From positions 1 through 64,000 of the forward strand of contig CALUND010000005.1 of assembly GCA_944321925.1 (NCBI GenBank): 64,000 nucleotides of DNA, written 5' to 3'. Below, piece by piece: positions 39,505-48,225 of this stretch. The stretch's first letter is position 1, and the number at the start of each line of letters is the position of its first letter. Made by a program: the position numbers and the translations under genes. The notes beneath the pieces were generated by a model. It saw only the letters and a program-made list of their open reading frames with translations. It had not been told where the DNA came from and did not search any database. The DNA comes from an uncultured Rikenellaceae bacterium (GTDB lineage Bacteria; Bacteroidota; Bacteroidia; Bacteroidales; Rikenellaceae).

Positions 39505-40428
39505 ATGAAAGTATTGGTAGCCACGGAGAAACCGTTTGCCAAGGCAGCGGTGGACGGAATTCGTCGAATCGTGGAAGATGCAGGCTATACGCTTTGCCTG
39601 CTCGAAAAATATACGGATAAGGCACAGTTGCTGGAGGCGGTTGCTGATGTCGATGCGCTTATCGTGCGCAGCGACAAGGTGACGGCCGAAGTGGTGGCAG
39701 CCGCCCGGAATCTTAAGATCGTGGTGCGCGCAGGAGCCGGTTACGACAATGTCGATCTGGCCGCTTGCACGGCACGCGGAATTGTGGTGATGAATACACC
39801 GGGTCAGAACTCCAACGCCGTAGCCGAATTGGCGATCGGCATGATGATTTTCATGGCCCGCAATCAATTTACGCCCGGAACCGGATCGGAGATCAAAGGC
39901 AAACGGCTCGGTATCCACGCTTACGGCAATGTGGGTCGGCTCGTGGGTCGGCTCGGTAAGGCGATGGGTATGGAGGTTTCGGCTTTCGACCCGTTTGTGT
40001 CGGATAGTTCGGTTTTCGAAGCCGATGGTGTGAAGCAGGTATCGAGTGTCGAGGAGCTCTATGCCGGCAGCGATTATGTTTCGCTCCACATTCCGGCAAC
40101 GGAGCAGACGCGCAAGAGCATCGGTTATGCCCTGCTCACTTCGATGCCGAAAGGAGCTACGCTCGTCAATACCGCCCGTAAAGAGGTGATCGACGAGGAG
40201 GGCCTGAGCAAGGCGTTGGCAGAGCGGGAGGATTTGAAATACATAACCGATATCGCTGCCGATACGCAGGCCGCATTGTCCGAGCAGTTTGGCAAACGGG
40301 TCTTCGCTACGGCCAAGAAGATGGGTGCGGAGACAGCCGAAGCCAACATCAATGCCGGTTTGGCGGCCGCTTCGCAGATCGTCGATTTCTTCCGGACAGG
40401 CAATACCCGTTTCCAGGTTAATAAATGA
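39505..40428 (+). CDS. serA: D-3-phosphoglycerate dehydrogenase (short, lysine-type)
   Basis: 307 residues from the ATG at 39505. The D-2-hydroxyacid dehydrogenase fold is clear: VRAGAGYDNVDLAAC (74-88), NAD site GIHAYGNVGRLVG (136-148) and VNTARKEVIDEE with catalytic Arg225. There is no C-terminal ACT domain. The usual catalytic His (in a TPHIGA-type motif) is replaced: the segment reads FATAKKMGAETAEAN, with Lys271/Lys272. Such lysine-type short PGDHs are known from Entamoeba and Bacteroidetes. It oxidises 3-phosphoglycerate as the first step of serine synthesis. The gene follows serC by 93 bases. Confidence 0.92.
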   Translation: MKVLVATEKPFAKAAVDGIRRIVEDAGYTLCLLEKYTDKAQLLEAVADVDALIVRSDKVTAEVVAAARNLKIVVRAGAGYDNVDLAACTARGIVVMNTPGQNSNAVAELAIGMMIFMARNQFTPGTGSEIKGKRLGIHAYGNVGRLVGRLGKAMGMEVSAFDPFVSDSSVFEADGVKQVSSVEELYAGSDYVSLHIPATEQTRKSIGYALLTSMPKGATLVNTARKEVIDEEGLSKALAEREDLKYITDIAADTQAALSEQFGKRVFATAKKMGAETAEANINAGLAAASQIVDFFRTGNTRFQVNK

Positions 40429-40477
40429 GTGATACCGTGCCGGAGCCGCCTGATGCTTCGGCACGGTAGTTATGAAG

Positions 40478-40510
40478 GGTCCGTCCGCGTTTTACGGGCG
40501 GACCTTTTTT
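40478..40510 (+). terminator. Terminator after serA
   Basis: Nine-base stem 40478-40486 / 40496-40504 (one G-T pair) followed by six T. It lies 50 bases past the serA stop and just before the DUF1015 gene, which may therefore be a separate or read-through transcript. Confidence 0.75.
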
Positions 40511-40542
40511 CCGAAAATAAGAGATAATCAGATAATAATTTT

Positions 40543-41790
40543 ATGGTAAAGATTAAACCGTTCCGGGGTATCCGTCCCCCGAAGAAGTATGTCGCCGAAG
40601 TGGCTTCGCGACCGTATGACGTTCTGAATTCGCTGGAGGCCAAGGCGGAGGCGACGGAGCGTTCGTTGCTTCACATCATCAAGCCGGAGATCGATTTCGA
40701 CCCGATTGCCGATGAGCACTCCGAAGAGGTCTACCGCAAGGCGGTGGAGAATTTCCGCAAGTGGCGGGACGAAGGGTGGCTTATTCAGGACCCCGACGAG
40801 GAGTACTATATCTATGCGCAGACGATGGATGGCCGTACGCAATACGGTTTGGTCGCATGTTGCCATTTCGAGGACTATCTTTCGGGAAAGATCAAAAAAC
40901 ACGAGCTCACGCGTCGCGATAAGGAGGAGGATCGCATGATCCATGTGCGGCGCCAGCAGGCCAATATCGAACCGGTCTTCTTCTCCTATCCGGCTGTTGC
41001 GGAGATGGATGCGATCGTAGCCGAAGTGGTCGCCGCCGAGCCGGAGTACGATTTCGTGGCCGCCGACGGTTTCGGCCATCAGTTCTGGCGGATCACCGAC
41101 CGGGCGACGATCGACCGTATTACTCGGCTGTTCGATGCGATTCCGGCACTCTATGTGGCTGATGGGCATCATCGCACGGCGGCTGCCGCACGGGTCGGCG
41201 AGGAGCGCATGAAGGCCAATCCGCACCATACCGGTCAGGAGGAGTATTGCTATTTCCTGGCGGTGATTTTCCCGGATAAACAGTTGAAGATCATCGATTA
41301 CAACCGCGTGGTGAAGGACCTGAACGGACTTTCGAAGGAGCAGTTCCTCGATGCTCTCCGCAAGGATTTCATCGTCGAGGAGCAGGCTACCGGTCCGTAT
41401 CGTCCTACGGGACTCCATAATTTCGGAATGTATCTGGCAGGCAAGTGGTACAGCCTGACGGCCAAACCGGGAACTTACAACGATTCGGATCCGATCGGCG
41501 TGCTCGATGTGACGGTTCTTTCCGACCGGGTGCTGGATCGCATCCTGGGGATCAAGGATCTGCGGACCGACAAGCGGATCGATTTTGTCGGAGGTATCCG
41601 TGGACTCGGGGAGCTCGAACGTCGGGTCGACAGCGGAGAGATGGCCGTGGCTTTCGCCCTCTATCCGGTCTCGATGCAGCAGCTGATCGATATTGCCGAT
41701 ACGGACAACATCATGCCTCCGAAGACGACCTGGTTCGAACCGAAACTGCGTTCGGGTATCGTTATCCATAGCTTCGCGGAGGGCGACTGA
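40543..41790 (+). CDS. DUF1015-family protein next to serCA
   Basis: 415 residues. It begins VKIKPFRGIRPPKKYVAEVA with SRPYDVL soon after, and the most conserved motif is LYVADGHHRTAAAAR near residue 206. This motif resembles the GxHR loop of ParB/sulfiredoxin-fold enzymes. DUF1015 proteins occur beside serine-synthesis genes in several phyla, so a role in phosphoserine or serine metabolism is plausible, but no activity is established that I can name. It lies 33 bases after the serA terminator, in the same direction. Confidence 0.85.
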   Translation: MVKIKPFRGIRPPKKYVAEVASRPYDVLNSLEAKAEATERSLLHIIKPEIDFDPIADEHSEEVYRKAVENFRKWRDEGWLIQDPDEEYYIYAQTMDGRTQYGLVACCHFEDYLSGKIKKHELTRRDKEEDRMIHVRRQQANIEPVFFSYPAVAEMDAIVAEVVAAEPEYDFVAADGFGHQFWRITDRATIDRITRLFDAIPALYVADGHHRTAAAARVGEERMKANPHHTGQEEYCYFLAVIFPDKQLKIIDYNRVVKDLNGLSKEQFLDALRKDFIVEEQATGPYRPTGLHNFGMYLAGKWYSLTAKPGTYNDSDPIGVLDVTVLSDRVLDRILGIKDLRTDKRIDFVGGIRGLGELERRVDSGEMAVAFALYPVSMQQLIDIADTDNIMPPKTTWFEPKLRSGIVIHSFAEGD

Positions 41791-41877
41791 TACGCCGGTT
41801 ATCTGTTTGGAAGGCAACTGGGTTGCAGCTTCGGACTCCGTTTCGGGATTCCGTCGTTCTGATTAGGTAAAGGAGAT

Positions 41878-42948
41878 ATGAAACAGACGTTTTGTCGTAT
41901 TTTGTTGCTGTTTGCCCTATTCGCAGGGGGCGATCTGTCGGCTCAGGAGTTTTTGTGGGACGTGCAGTTTGACACGCGATTTGACAATCGGGAATATTCC
42001 GGATCGAAACTCGCTACCTCGCAGACGCTTTTCGGCGCGAGGCTTACACCCAACATCGGGTTGGGCTGGGGCGAAGGGAATAGCCTGATGGTGGGCGGCG
42101 ATCTCTCGGCCGACTTCGGATCGAAACATTTCAATCCGCGGGCAAAGATCGAGATGTACTATGCCTACGAGTCGGAGAAGTATCATGCCGTGGCGGGACT
42201 GTTTCCGCGCACCCGGCTGATAGGGGACTATTCGTTGGCGATTTTCAGCGATTCGACCCGTTTCTACGACAATACGCTTGAGGGTTTTCTGTTGCAATAT
42301 ACCGCACGCGACGGATATGTCGAATTGGGTATCGATTGGGATGGCATGTACGATCGGGAGAGCCGGGAAAGTTTCCGTATATTCTCGTCGGGCGCCATTC
42401 GCAAAGGGCTGTTCTGGGGCGATTATGCCTTTTCGATGTATCATCTGGCCGGCAGCGAGCAGACGATGGGCGTGGTCGATTATCTGATTCTCCAACCCCG
42501 GGTGGGCCTTGCACTGGAACGGATCGTGCCGCTCGACAAGCTCTCCTTTTCCGTGGGTTGGCTCCAGTCGTTGCAGCGCGACCGTATCTATGACGACCGT
42601 TTCAACTATCCGGGAGGCCTACAACTCGAAGCCGTGATCGAGAAGTGGGGCGTCGGAATTCGTGAAATGGCCTATATCGGTAAGAATCAAATGCTCTACT
42701 ACAACCGTTACGGTTCGCGACTTTATACGGGCGATCCGTTTTTCCGCACTCCCGATGGCTTTTATAACCGGGCCGAACTCTATTGGCATCCGGTTCGGCG
42801 TTCCGATATCGATCTGCAAATCGGTCTGGTATTCCATTATGACGGACGTGCGTTGGTTTCCCAGCAGACCGCTCAACTCGCTATCTATTTGAACAATAAT
42901 TCTTTCCGAAAAAAACCGAAACCCGCTGCCTGTTCGGAGGAGGGGTAG
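41878..42948 (+). CDS. Outer-membrane beta-barrel-like protein, unknown
   Basis: 356 residues with a signal peptide (KQTFCRILLLFALFAGG, cleavage near SAQ). The mature part is rich in Tyr, Trp, Arg and Asp in alternating strands (NIGLGWGEGNSLMVGGDLSA, VELGIDWDGMYDRESRESF, DIDLQIGLVFHYDGRALVS). This suggests a porin-like barrel of about 16 strands. No known family recognised. It has no clear promoter match; it stands before a thioredoxin-like gene on the same strand (63 bases away). Confidence 0.7.
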   Translation: MKQTFCRILLLFALFAGGDLSAQEFLWDVQFDTRFDNREYSGSKLATSQTLFGARLTPNIGLGWGEGNSLMVGGDLSADFGSKHFNPRAKIEMYYAYESEKYHAVAGLFPRTRLIGDYSLAIFSDSTRFYDNTLEGFLLQYTARDGYVELGIDWDGMYDRESRESFRIFSSGAIRKGLFWGDYAFSMYHLAGSEQTMGVVDYLILQPRVGLALERIVPLDKLSFSVGWLQSLQRDRIYDDRFNYPGGLQLEAVIEKWGVGIREMAYIGKNQMLYYNRYGSRLYTGDPFFRTPDGFYNRAELYWHPVRRSDIDLQIGLVFHYDGRALVSQQTAQLAIYLNNNSFRKKPKPAACSEEG

Positions 42949-43011
42949 TCGTTGGATTGTCGAAGAAAATGCACTATATTCGCACAAAGGTTGTATAAAA
43001 TCGGACGGACG

Positions 43012-43530
43012 ATGAAAAAGTGGTTCCTTTTGGTGGCGGCGATCTGGTTGGGCCTGTACGGAGTAACGGCACAGAATCTGGTGCTGGGCGCCAAGATCCC
43101 CGATTTTAAGTTGGCCCGATGGCTTACCGAGGCTCCCTCGGAGGAGGAGAAGCATTTTGTCTTTATCGAATTTTTCTATTCGACCAATCCGGTCTCCGTG
43201 GAGCGCCTGGTGCTGCTCGACGAGTGGGCCGATCGATACAAGGATCGTCTCCGAGTGGTTGTGTTGACGAAGGAGGATTCGCCCGAGGTGGCCGAAAAAT
43301 TCCGTCTGGATCAGTGCCGCTATTACGTGGGCCTCGATGACGGCGGTAAAACCTTTGCAGCCTACGGTGTGCAGTATGTGCCTTATGGCGTTGTGGCGGA
43401 CCGGCGAGGAAGAGTTGTTTGGTTGGGCAATTCGGCCCAATTGGATGAGGAGACGTTGAAGAAATTGCTTGATAATGACCTTTACAAAGATAGACCATTA
43501 CGAAAACCACCACAAAAAGGAGCACAGTGA
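43012..43530 (+). CDS. Thioredoxin-fold protein lacking CxxC
   Basis: 172 residues from the ATG at 43012, with a signal peptide (KKWFLLVAAIWLGLYGVTAQ). The TlpA-type fold is visible: LGAKIPDFKLARWL, then HFVFIEFFYSTNPVSVER where the redox CxxC should be, and YGVQYVPYGVVADRRGRVVW with the cis-proline position. At the active site residues 57-60 read STNP, so it cannot do thiol-disulfide exchange by the normal mechanism. It may be a binding or chaperone-like protein. The 3' end overlaps the meaB start region by 56 bases. Confidence 0.75.
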   Translation: MKKWFLLVAAIWLGLYGVTAQNLVLGAKIPDFKLARWLTEAPSEEEKHFVFIEFFYSTNPVSVERLVLLDEWADRYKDRLRVVVLTKEDSPEVAEKFRLDQCRYYVGLDDGGKTFAAYGVQYVPYGVVADRRGRVVWLGNSAQLDEETLKKLLDNDLYKDRPLRKPPQKGAQ

Positions 43531-44587
43531 GAGTGCTTTGAATGTGACGGAAGGGGTGGCTGATCAGCCGATCGTCAATCCGTATTTCGTGCGTAAACGT
43601 CGGCCGACGCTCTCTACGGACGACTATGTGCAGGGTATTCTGGCTCACGATACGACCATCCTTTCGCAGGCCATTACTTTGGTGGAGAGCAACAATCCGA
43701 CCCATTACGCACAGGCACAGGAGATCATAGAACGCTGTCTGCCCCATGCCGGGAGATCGATACGGATCGGTATTACCGGTGTTCCGGGGGCAGGCAAGTC
43801 CACTTTTATCGAGGCTATAGGCGGTATGGTGACGGAAGAGGGCCATCGGTTGGCGGTGTTGGCTGTCGATCCGAGCTCGGAGCGGAGCGGAGGCTCCATC
43901 CTGGGAGATAAAACCCGCATGGCGACCATCTCTGCCAATCCCGATGTATTCATTCGGCCCTCCCCGTCGGCCGGTTCGTTGGGCGGTGTGGCCCGTAAGA
44001 GTCGTGAGACGATCGTTTTGTGCGAGGCGGCGGGTTTCGATGTCGTCTTTATCGAGACGGTAGGTGTCGGACAAAGTGAGACGGCCGTGCATTCGATGGT
44101 CGATATGTTCATGCTGTTGCAGATTGCCGGAGCCGGCGATGAGTTGCAGGGGATCAAACGCGGCATCATGGAGATGGCCGACATGGTGGTGATCACCAAG
44201 GCGGAGGGAGACAATCTCCACCGGGCGGAATTGGCGAAGCGTCAGTTCCAGAATGCCCTGATGCTCTTTCCAATGCCCGAGTCGGAATGGCGTCCGCAGG
44301 TTTTCACCTGTTCATCGGTGGCGGGCACCGGCTTGCAGGAGGTCTGGCATGGGGTGGAGGAGTACCTCGCATTTATTAAAAAGAGCGGTTGGTTGCAGCA
44401 GAATCGCAACCGTCAGAATAAATATTGGATGATCGAGAGCATCAATGAGGCGTTGCGGAACAGTTTTTACCAGGATCCGCGGATCGAATCGGCTCTGGCC
44501 GAATGCGAACGGGAGGTGCTTGCCGATCGGATGAGTTCTTTTGTGGCCGCGAAAAAACTGCTTGATCTCTACTTCCAAACTCGTTGA
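43475..44587 (+). CDS. meaB: Methylmalonyl-CoA mutase-associated GTPase MeaB
   Basis: 370 residues from the ATG at 43475. The Walker A GVPGAGKST is at residues 102-110, VLAVDPSSERSGGSILGDKT is the switch-like segment, and FIETVGVGQSE contains the G3 motif. The GTPase protects and reloads adenosylcobalamin on methylmalonyl-CoA mutase; the mutase genes are not in the window. Its start overlaps the preceding gene by 56 bases, more than usual; a later start is possible but would cut into the poorly conserved N-terminus only. Confidence 0.9.
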   Translation: MTFTKIDHYENHHKKEHSESALNVTEGVADQPIVNPYFVRKRRPTLSTDDYVQGILAHDTTILSQAITLVESNNPTHYAQAQEIIERCLPHAGRSIRIGITGVPGAGKSTFIEAIGGMVTEEGHRLAVLAVDPSSERSGGSILGDKTRMATISANPDVFIRPSPSAGSLGGVARKSRETIVLCEAAGFDVVFIETVGVGQSETAVHSMVDMFMLLQIAGAGDELQGIKRGIMEMADMVVITKAEGDNLHRAELAKRQFQNALMLFPMPESEWRPQVFTCSSVAGTGLQEVWHGVEEYLAFIKKSGWLQQNRNRQNKYWMIESINEALRNSFYQDPRIESALAECEREVLADRMSSFVAAKKLLDLYFQTR

Positions 44588-44594
44588 TTGAAAC

Positions 44595-45317
44595 ATGAAT
44601 CGGATAAGAGTCTTCGTGCTGCACGTAAAAAAGGGTTACGAAGATCGTGCAGCCCACATGGAACGGATGCTGGGCGACAGGAACATCCCGTTCGAATATG
44701 TTTTAGAGGGAGACATCCCCGATCTGGATCGTGCGTGGCTCGATCGGTGGTTCTGCGACATGATGCATGGCTTTACGCCTGCGGCTTCCTGTGCGAGCAA
44801 GCATCTGATCGCTTATCTGCGTATGGTGTCTGAAAATATCCCCTATGCGCTGATTCTGGAGGACGATATTTTCCTGAAAAAACGATTCGTTCCTGTCCTG
44901 GAAAAAGCGATGAATGAACTGTCGGCTTCGCATGGCGTAGAGAAGCCGTTCTGGATCGGATTCGAAGCCACCTGCATGGGATTTACTCCCCGCAGCATGC
45001 GACGGGCCGGTCGGGTTGTCTATCCGGCCCGTTTTCAACAGTGTACGGGAGCTTATCTGATCAATCTCTCTTGCGCCCGGGAAATCTTGCGAATGGCCGA
45101 ACAGGAGAAATGTGCTTTACCGTTCGATCATTTTACCGAGTCGCTCCGGAAACGGGGATATTTCGATGGCTACTGGAGCTATCCCATTGTCGCCGAGCAG
45201 GGTAGCCACATGGGTCTTATGCACTCTTCGATCGGCAACGTGGCGAATGGTCGTTTTATGAACCTTCGTCGGCGGCTGACCTTCGCTTATAAAGAAGCGC
45301 TCTATTTTTTCCGCTGA
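44595..45317 (+). CDS. Glycosyltransferase family 25 (LPS sugar transferase)
   Basis: 240 residues. RIRVFVLHVKKGYEDRAAHM at the start, a GCxxSH-like segment reading CASKHLIAYL, and the metal-binding YALILEDDIFLKK near residue 90 are typical of GT25, which adds sugars to lipooligosaccharide. A later TGAYLINLSCAREIL and PFDHF segment complete the family. It follows meaB by 7 bases. Its 3' end overlaps the converging sirtuin gene by 16 bases. Confidence 0.88.
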   Translation: MNRIRVFVLHVKKGYEDRAAHMERMLGDRNIPFEYVLEGDIPDLDRAWLDRWFCDMMHGFTPAASCASKHLIAYLRMVSENIPYALILEDDIFLKKRFVPVLEKAMNELSASHGVEKPFWIGFEATCMGFTPRSMRRAGRVVYPARFQQCTGAYLINLSCAREILRMAEQEKCALPFDHFTESLRKRGYFDGYWSYPIVAEQGSHMGLMHSSIGNVANGRFMNLRRRLTFAYKEALYFFR

Positions 45318-46000
45318 TTTTCGAGCTGCGCCGCCAGTTCCGGCATGCCTTCGGCCGATCGTTTCCGGATGTGGGTGATCGGATTGCGGATCAGGGCGAC
45401 GTTGGGTTGCCCCGGATCGACCAGGTAGATCGGTACGTCGGGGCGTATGTAACCTACAAGCGAAGCGGCCGGATAGACGGCCAGTGAGGTTCCCACCACG
45501 ATCAGGATGTCGGCCCGGGAGGCGATCTCCGCGGCGCGTTCGAACATCGGGACCGATTCGCCGAAGAAGACGATATGGGGTCGGAGCAGCGATCCGTCTT
45601 CGGCCGTCGCGGTGAGTTCCTGTTTCCACCCGTCGATCGGGTAGATGAGATTCGGATTTCGACTGCTGCGTAGCTTGGTGAGTTCTCCGTGCAGGTGGAG
45701 AACCCGGCTGCTTCCGGCTCGTTCGTGGAAGTTGTCGACATTCTGTGTGATGACCTCTACGTCGAAATAGCGCTCCAGTTCGGCAATGGCATAATGGCCT
45801 GCGTTGGGCTCCTTTTCCATCATCTCTTTGCGCCGCATGTTGTAAAACTCGATTACGCGGGCTCGATTGGTTTGCAGCGCTTCCGGCGTACAAACCTCTT
45901 CGATCCGATAGTTGGCCCACAGCCCGTCGGCATCGCGGAAAGTAGCCAGGCCGCTGTCCGCACTCACCCCTGCGCCTGTGAATACGACGATCTTTTCCAT
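45302..46000 (-). CDS. cobB: Sir2-family NAD-dependent protein deacylase
   Basis: 232 residues. GAGVSADSG (9-17) and GLATFRDADGLW start the NAD site, TQNVDNFHERAG follows, and catalytic His104 lies in LHLHGELTKL. Tyr53 and Arg56 (FYNMRR) form the YxxR pair typical of class III sirtuins, which favour succinyl/malonyl-lysine. The four zinc cysteines normally found after HGEL are absent (the segment reads KLRSSRNPNLIYPID). It reads toward the GT25 gene and overlaps it at the 3' ends. Confidence 0.92.
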   Translation of the reverse strand: MEKIVVFTGAGVSADSGLATFRDADGLWANYRIEEVCTPEALQTNRARVIEFYNMRRKEMMEKEPNAGHYAIAELERYFDVEVITQNVDNFHERAGSSRVLHLHGELTKLRSSRNPNLIYPIDGWKQELTATAEDGSLLRPHIVFFGESVPMFERAAEIASRADILIVVGTSLAVYPAASLVGYIRPDVPIYLVDPGQPNVALIRNPITHIRKRSAEGMPELAAQLENQRKK

Positions 46001-46015
46001 CTCGTTATCCGTTGA

Positions 46016-47365
46016 TTAAAACAGTCCTATCTCGTTGAGGAAAATCAGTGCGATTATGATCGGGGCGATGTATTTCAGAAAGACCACGAAGAAGGGAAAT
46101 AGTCGCATCCGAATCTTTCCTTGGTTGGTCAGGTCGTCCTGCAAGGTTTTTCGGTCGACCAGCCAGCCGACGAAAAGACACACCAGCATGCTGCCCAGCG
46201 GCATCAGGATTTTTGCAGTCGTGTAGTCGAGCAGGTCGAACAGGGTGAGACCGAAGAGCGTGTGAGCCTTCCAGATTCCGATAGAGAGGGATGCAACGAT
46301 ACCTAAAGCAAAAACGGAGCCCGAGACCCACAGGGCTGCTCGCGAACGTGTAAGATTATATTGCTCTTCGACGTAGGCGGTTACCGACTCGTGGAGGGAG
46401 ATGACCGATGTGAGGGCGGCCAGAGCCAGCAGCAGGAAGAAGAAGAAGGCCCAGACCGATCCCCAGGGGAGTTGTTCGAAGATGTTGGGGAGTGTAACGA
46501 AAACCAGGTTGGGACCTTGGGTGGGGGCGATTCCGAAGTTGAAAACGGCCGGGAAAATGATGATTCCAGCAAGGATTGCCACCATCGTGTCGAGCAGTGT
46601 GACCGAAAGAGCTGTTTTCGGGATGTTGGTCTCCCTGGTGAAATAGGAGGAGTAGGTGATCATGCAGGCCGCACCGATGCTGAGGGAGAAGAAGGCCTGT
46701 CCGAGCGCACTGAGGACAACGCCGGAGGAGATCTTGCTGAAATCGGGTTGGAAGAGGAACTGCAAACCCTCTTTGGCTCCGGGGAGCGTCAGGGAACGGA
46801 TGCAGAGGACTATGAGGATGAGGAAAAGCAGGGGCATCATCCATTTTGCAGACTGTTCGATTCCTTTCCGTACGCCGGAGATGATGATCAGGTGGGTAAT
46901 GACGAGAAAGATGGCCAGCCAGAGAATCGGACGGACGATGCTTCCGCTGAACGCTTCGAAATCGGCCATGAACATCTCTGCTGTCTTGCCGGAAAGCGAT
47001 CCGGAGAGAGCCTGCCAGATGTATTCGAGTGTCCAGCCGGAAACCACCGAATAGAAACCTAAAATCAGAAAGGCTGCCAAGACGCCTACATATCCCAGAT
47101 TGCGCCAACCGCGTTTGGAAGTGAGGGCTCGGAATGCACCTACGGCATTGCTGCGTGTATGCCTTCCGATGAAAAACTCGGTCATCATTAGCGGGAATCC
47201 GAAGCATAGCACGCAGATGATATAGACGAGCAGGAAGGCTCCTCCGCCATTTTGTCCGGTTTCATAAGGGAATCTCCAGATGTTGCCCAAGCCGACGGCA
47301 CTACCTACCGAGGCGAAAATAATACCCAATCGACTTCCAAATGAGGCTCTGTTTTTCGTAGGCAT
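46016..47365 (-). CDS. Sodium-dependent transporter, NSS/SNF family
   Basis: 449 residues, about 12 transmembrane helices. The helix-1 sodium/substrate motif is clear: FGSRLGIIFASVGSAVGLGN followed by IWRFPYETGQNGGGAFLLVY. FFIGRHTRSN follows helix 2. Helix 6 reads QAFFSLSIGAACMITYSSYF. Bacterial members import amino acids or related amines with Na+. Substrate unknown. It stands 15 bases upstream of the sirtuin gene on the same strand; a TAATTTTG -7-like box is at 47411-47404. Confidence 0.93.
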   Translation of the reverse strand: MPTKNRASFGSRLGIIFASVGSAVGLGNIWRFPYETGQNGGGAFLLVYIICVLCFGFPLMMTEFFIGRHTRSNAVGAFRALTSKRGWRNLGYVGVLAAFLILGFYSVVSGWTLEYIWQALSGSLSGKTAEMFMADFEAFSGSIVRPILWLAIFLVITHLIIISGVRKGIEQSAKWMMPLLFLILIVLCIRSLTLPGAKEGLQFLFQPDFSKISSGVVLSALGQAFFSLSIGAACMITYSSYFTRETNIPKTALSVTLLDTMVAILAGIIIFPAVFNFGIAPTQGPNLVFVTLPNIFEQLPWGSVWAFFFFLLLALAALTSVISLHESVTAYVEEQYNLTRSRAALWVSGSVFALGIVASLSIGIWKAHTLFGLTLFDLLDYTTAKILMPLGSMLVCLFVGWLVDRKTLQDDLTNQGKIRMRLFPFFVVFLKYIAPIIIALIFLNEIGLF

Positions 47366-47417
47366 GGAAAATGTTTTTGAAAAATTTTACGTATGATTGC
47401 AAGCAAAATTACGAAGA

Positions 47418-47449
47418 ATTGCTGGAAAGAAAAAAAAGTCCTATATTTG
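47418..47449 (+). promoter_or_regulatory. Promoter of tRNA-Gln
   Basis: ATTG (47418-47421), 20 bases, TATATTTG (47442-47449), close to the Bacteroidetes consensus. Transcription would begin near 47456, about 20 bases before the tRNA. Confidence 0.65.
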
Positions 47450-47476
47450 TCGACGCTTTTTGATGCAAAAAGTGAT

Positions 47477-47547
47477 TGAGCCATGGTGTAATGGTAACAC
47501 AGCAGATTTTGGTTCTGTCGTTTTGGGTTCGAGTCCCGATGGCTCAA
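47477..47547 (+). tRNA. tRNA-Gln (TTG)
   Basis: Cloverleaf: acceptor TGAGCCA/TGGCTCA, D arm with TGGTGTAATGGTAACA, anticodon loop TTTTGGT (anticodon TTG), T arm TTGGG-TTCGAGT-CCCGA. CCA is not encoded. Confidence 0.95.
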
Positions 47548-47553
47548 CGTTTT

Positions 47554-47584
47554 CAGTCGTCCGAATTTCGGGCGACTGTTTTTT
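47554..47584 (+). terminator. Terminator of tRNA-Gln
   Basis: Ten-base stem 47554-47563 / 47569-47578 (one mismatch) followed by six T, 7 bases after the tRNA. Confidence 0.75.
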
Positions 47585-47652
47585 GTCTTTCGTCCGGAAT
47601 CGATCCGGAAAGAGGATAGAGGTATTCTTTTATTTTTGAAGAAGGAGAGTTT

Positions 47653-48210
47653 ATGATGGAGAAAGACGATATGGAGCTGATCGATGTCTCTTCGTCGCAT
47701 CCGCTTTGGGCGGAGGTGTGGAATCTCTATCTCGGGAGTTTTCCTGCACCGGAGATCCGTACGGCAGGGGCGCATGAGAGGGCGACGGGCGATGCGGAGT
47801 TCCATCCGAAAATAGCTGTCGACAGTGCGGGCCAATTGTTGGGGCTGCTGTTTTATTGGGAGCATGATGGGTGTGTTTACATCGAGCATTTGGCGGTGAA
47901 TCCTGCGAGGCGCGGACAACGGATCGGTTCCCGAATCCTGGAGCATTTCCTGGCGGAACATGCGGCTTCGCGCATCGTGCTGGAGATCGATCCGCCTCAG
48001 GATGAGCTCTCTTTGCGTCGCCTCCGGTTTTATGCCCGGCTCGGTTTTGTGGCCAACGACTACCCCTATCTACATCCCTCTTTTCGTACGGGCGATGCGG
48101 CCCGACCTCATCGGTTGGTGCTGCTCAGTTACGGCACACCCCTTTCCGAGGCGGAGTACGGCATGTTGACGGAGTATGTACGGGAAAGGGTACTGCGCTA
48201 TGTGGATTAA
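47653..48210 (+). CDS. GNAT-family N-acetyltransferase
   Basis: 185 residues. The acetyl-CoA motif is IEHLAVNPARRGQRIGSRIL (about 77-96), with the Q/RxxGxG/A pattern, and LRFYARLGFVAND is motif B. The N-terminal half matches weakly. The substrate is unknown. It stands alone between tRNA-Gln and a converging envelope operon. Confidence 0.85.
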   Translation: MMEKDDMELIDVSSSHPLWAEVWNLYLGSFPAPEIRTAGAHERATGDAEFHPKIAVDSAGQLLGLLFYWEHDGCVYIEHLAVNPARRGQRIGSRILEHFLAEHAASRIVLEIDPPQDELSLRRLRFYARLGFVANDYPYLHPSFRTGDAARPHRLVLLSYGTPLSEAEYGMLTEYVRERVLRYVD

Positions 48211-48225
48211 CCGGAGGGCAAACAG

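Noticed and set aside
38512..40464. A 650-codon minus-strand frame across serC and serA
   Set aside because: Antisense to two certain genes, His/Arg-rich and without recognisable domains.
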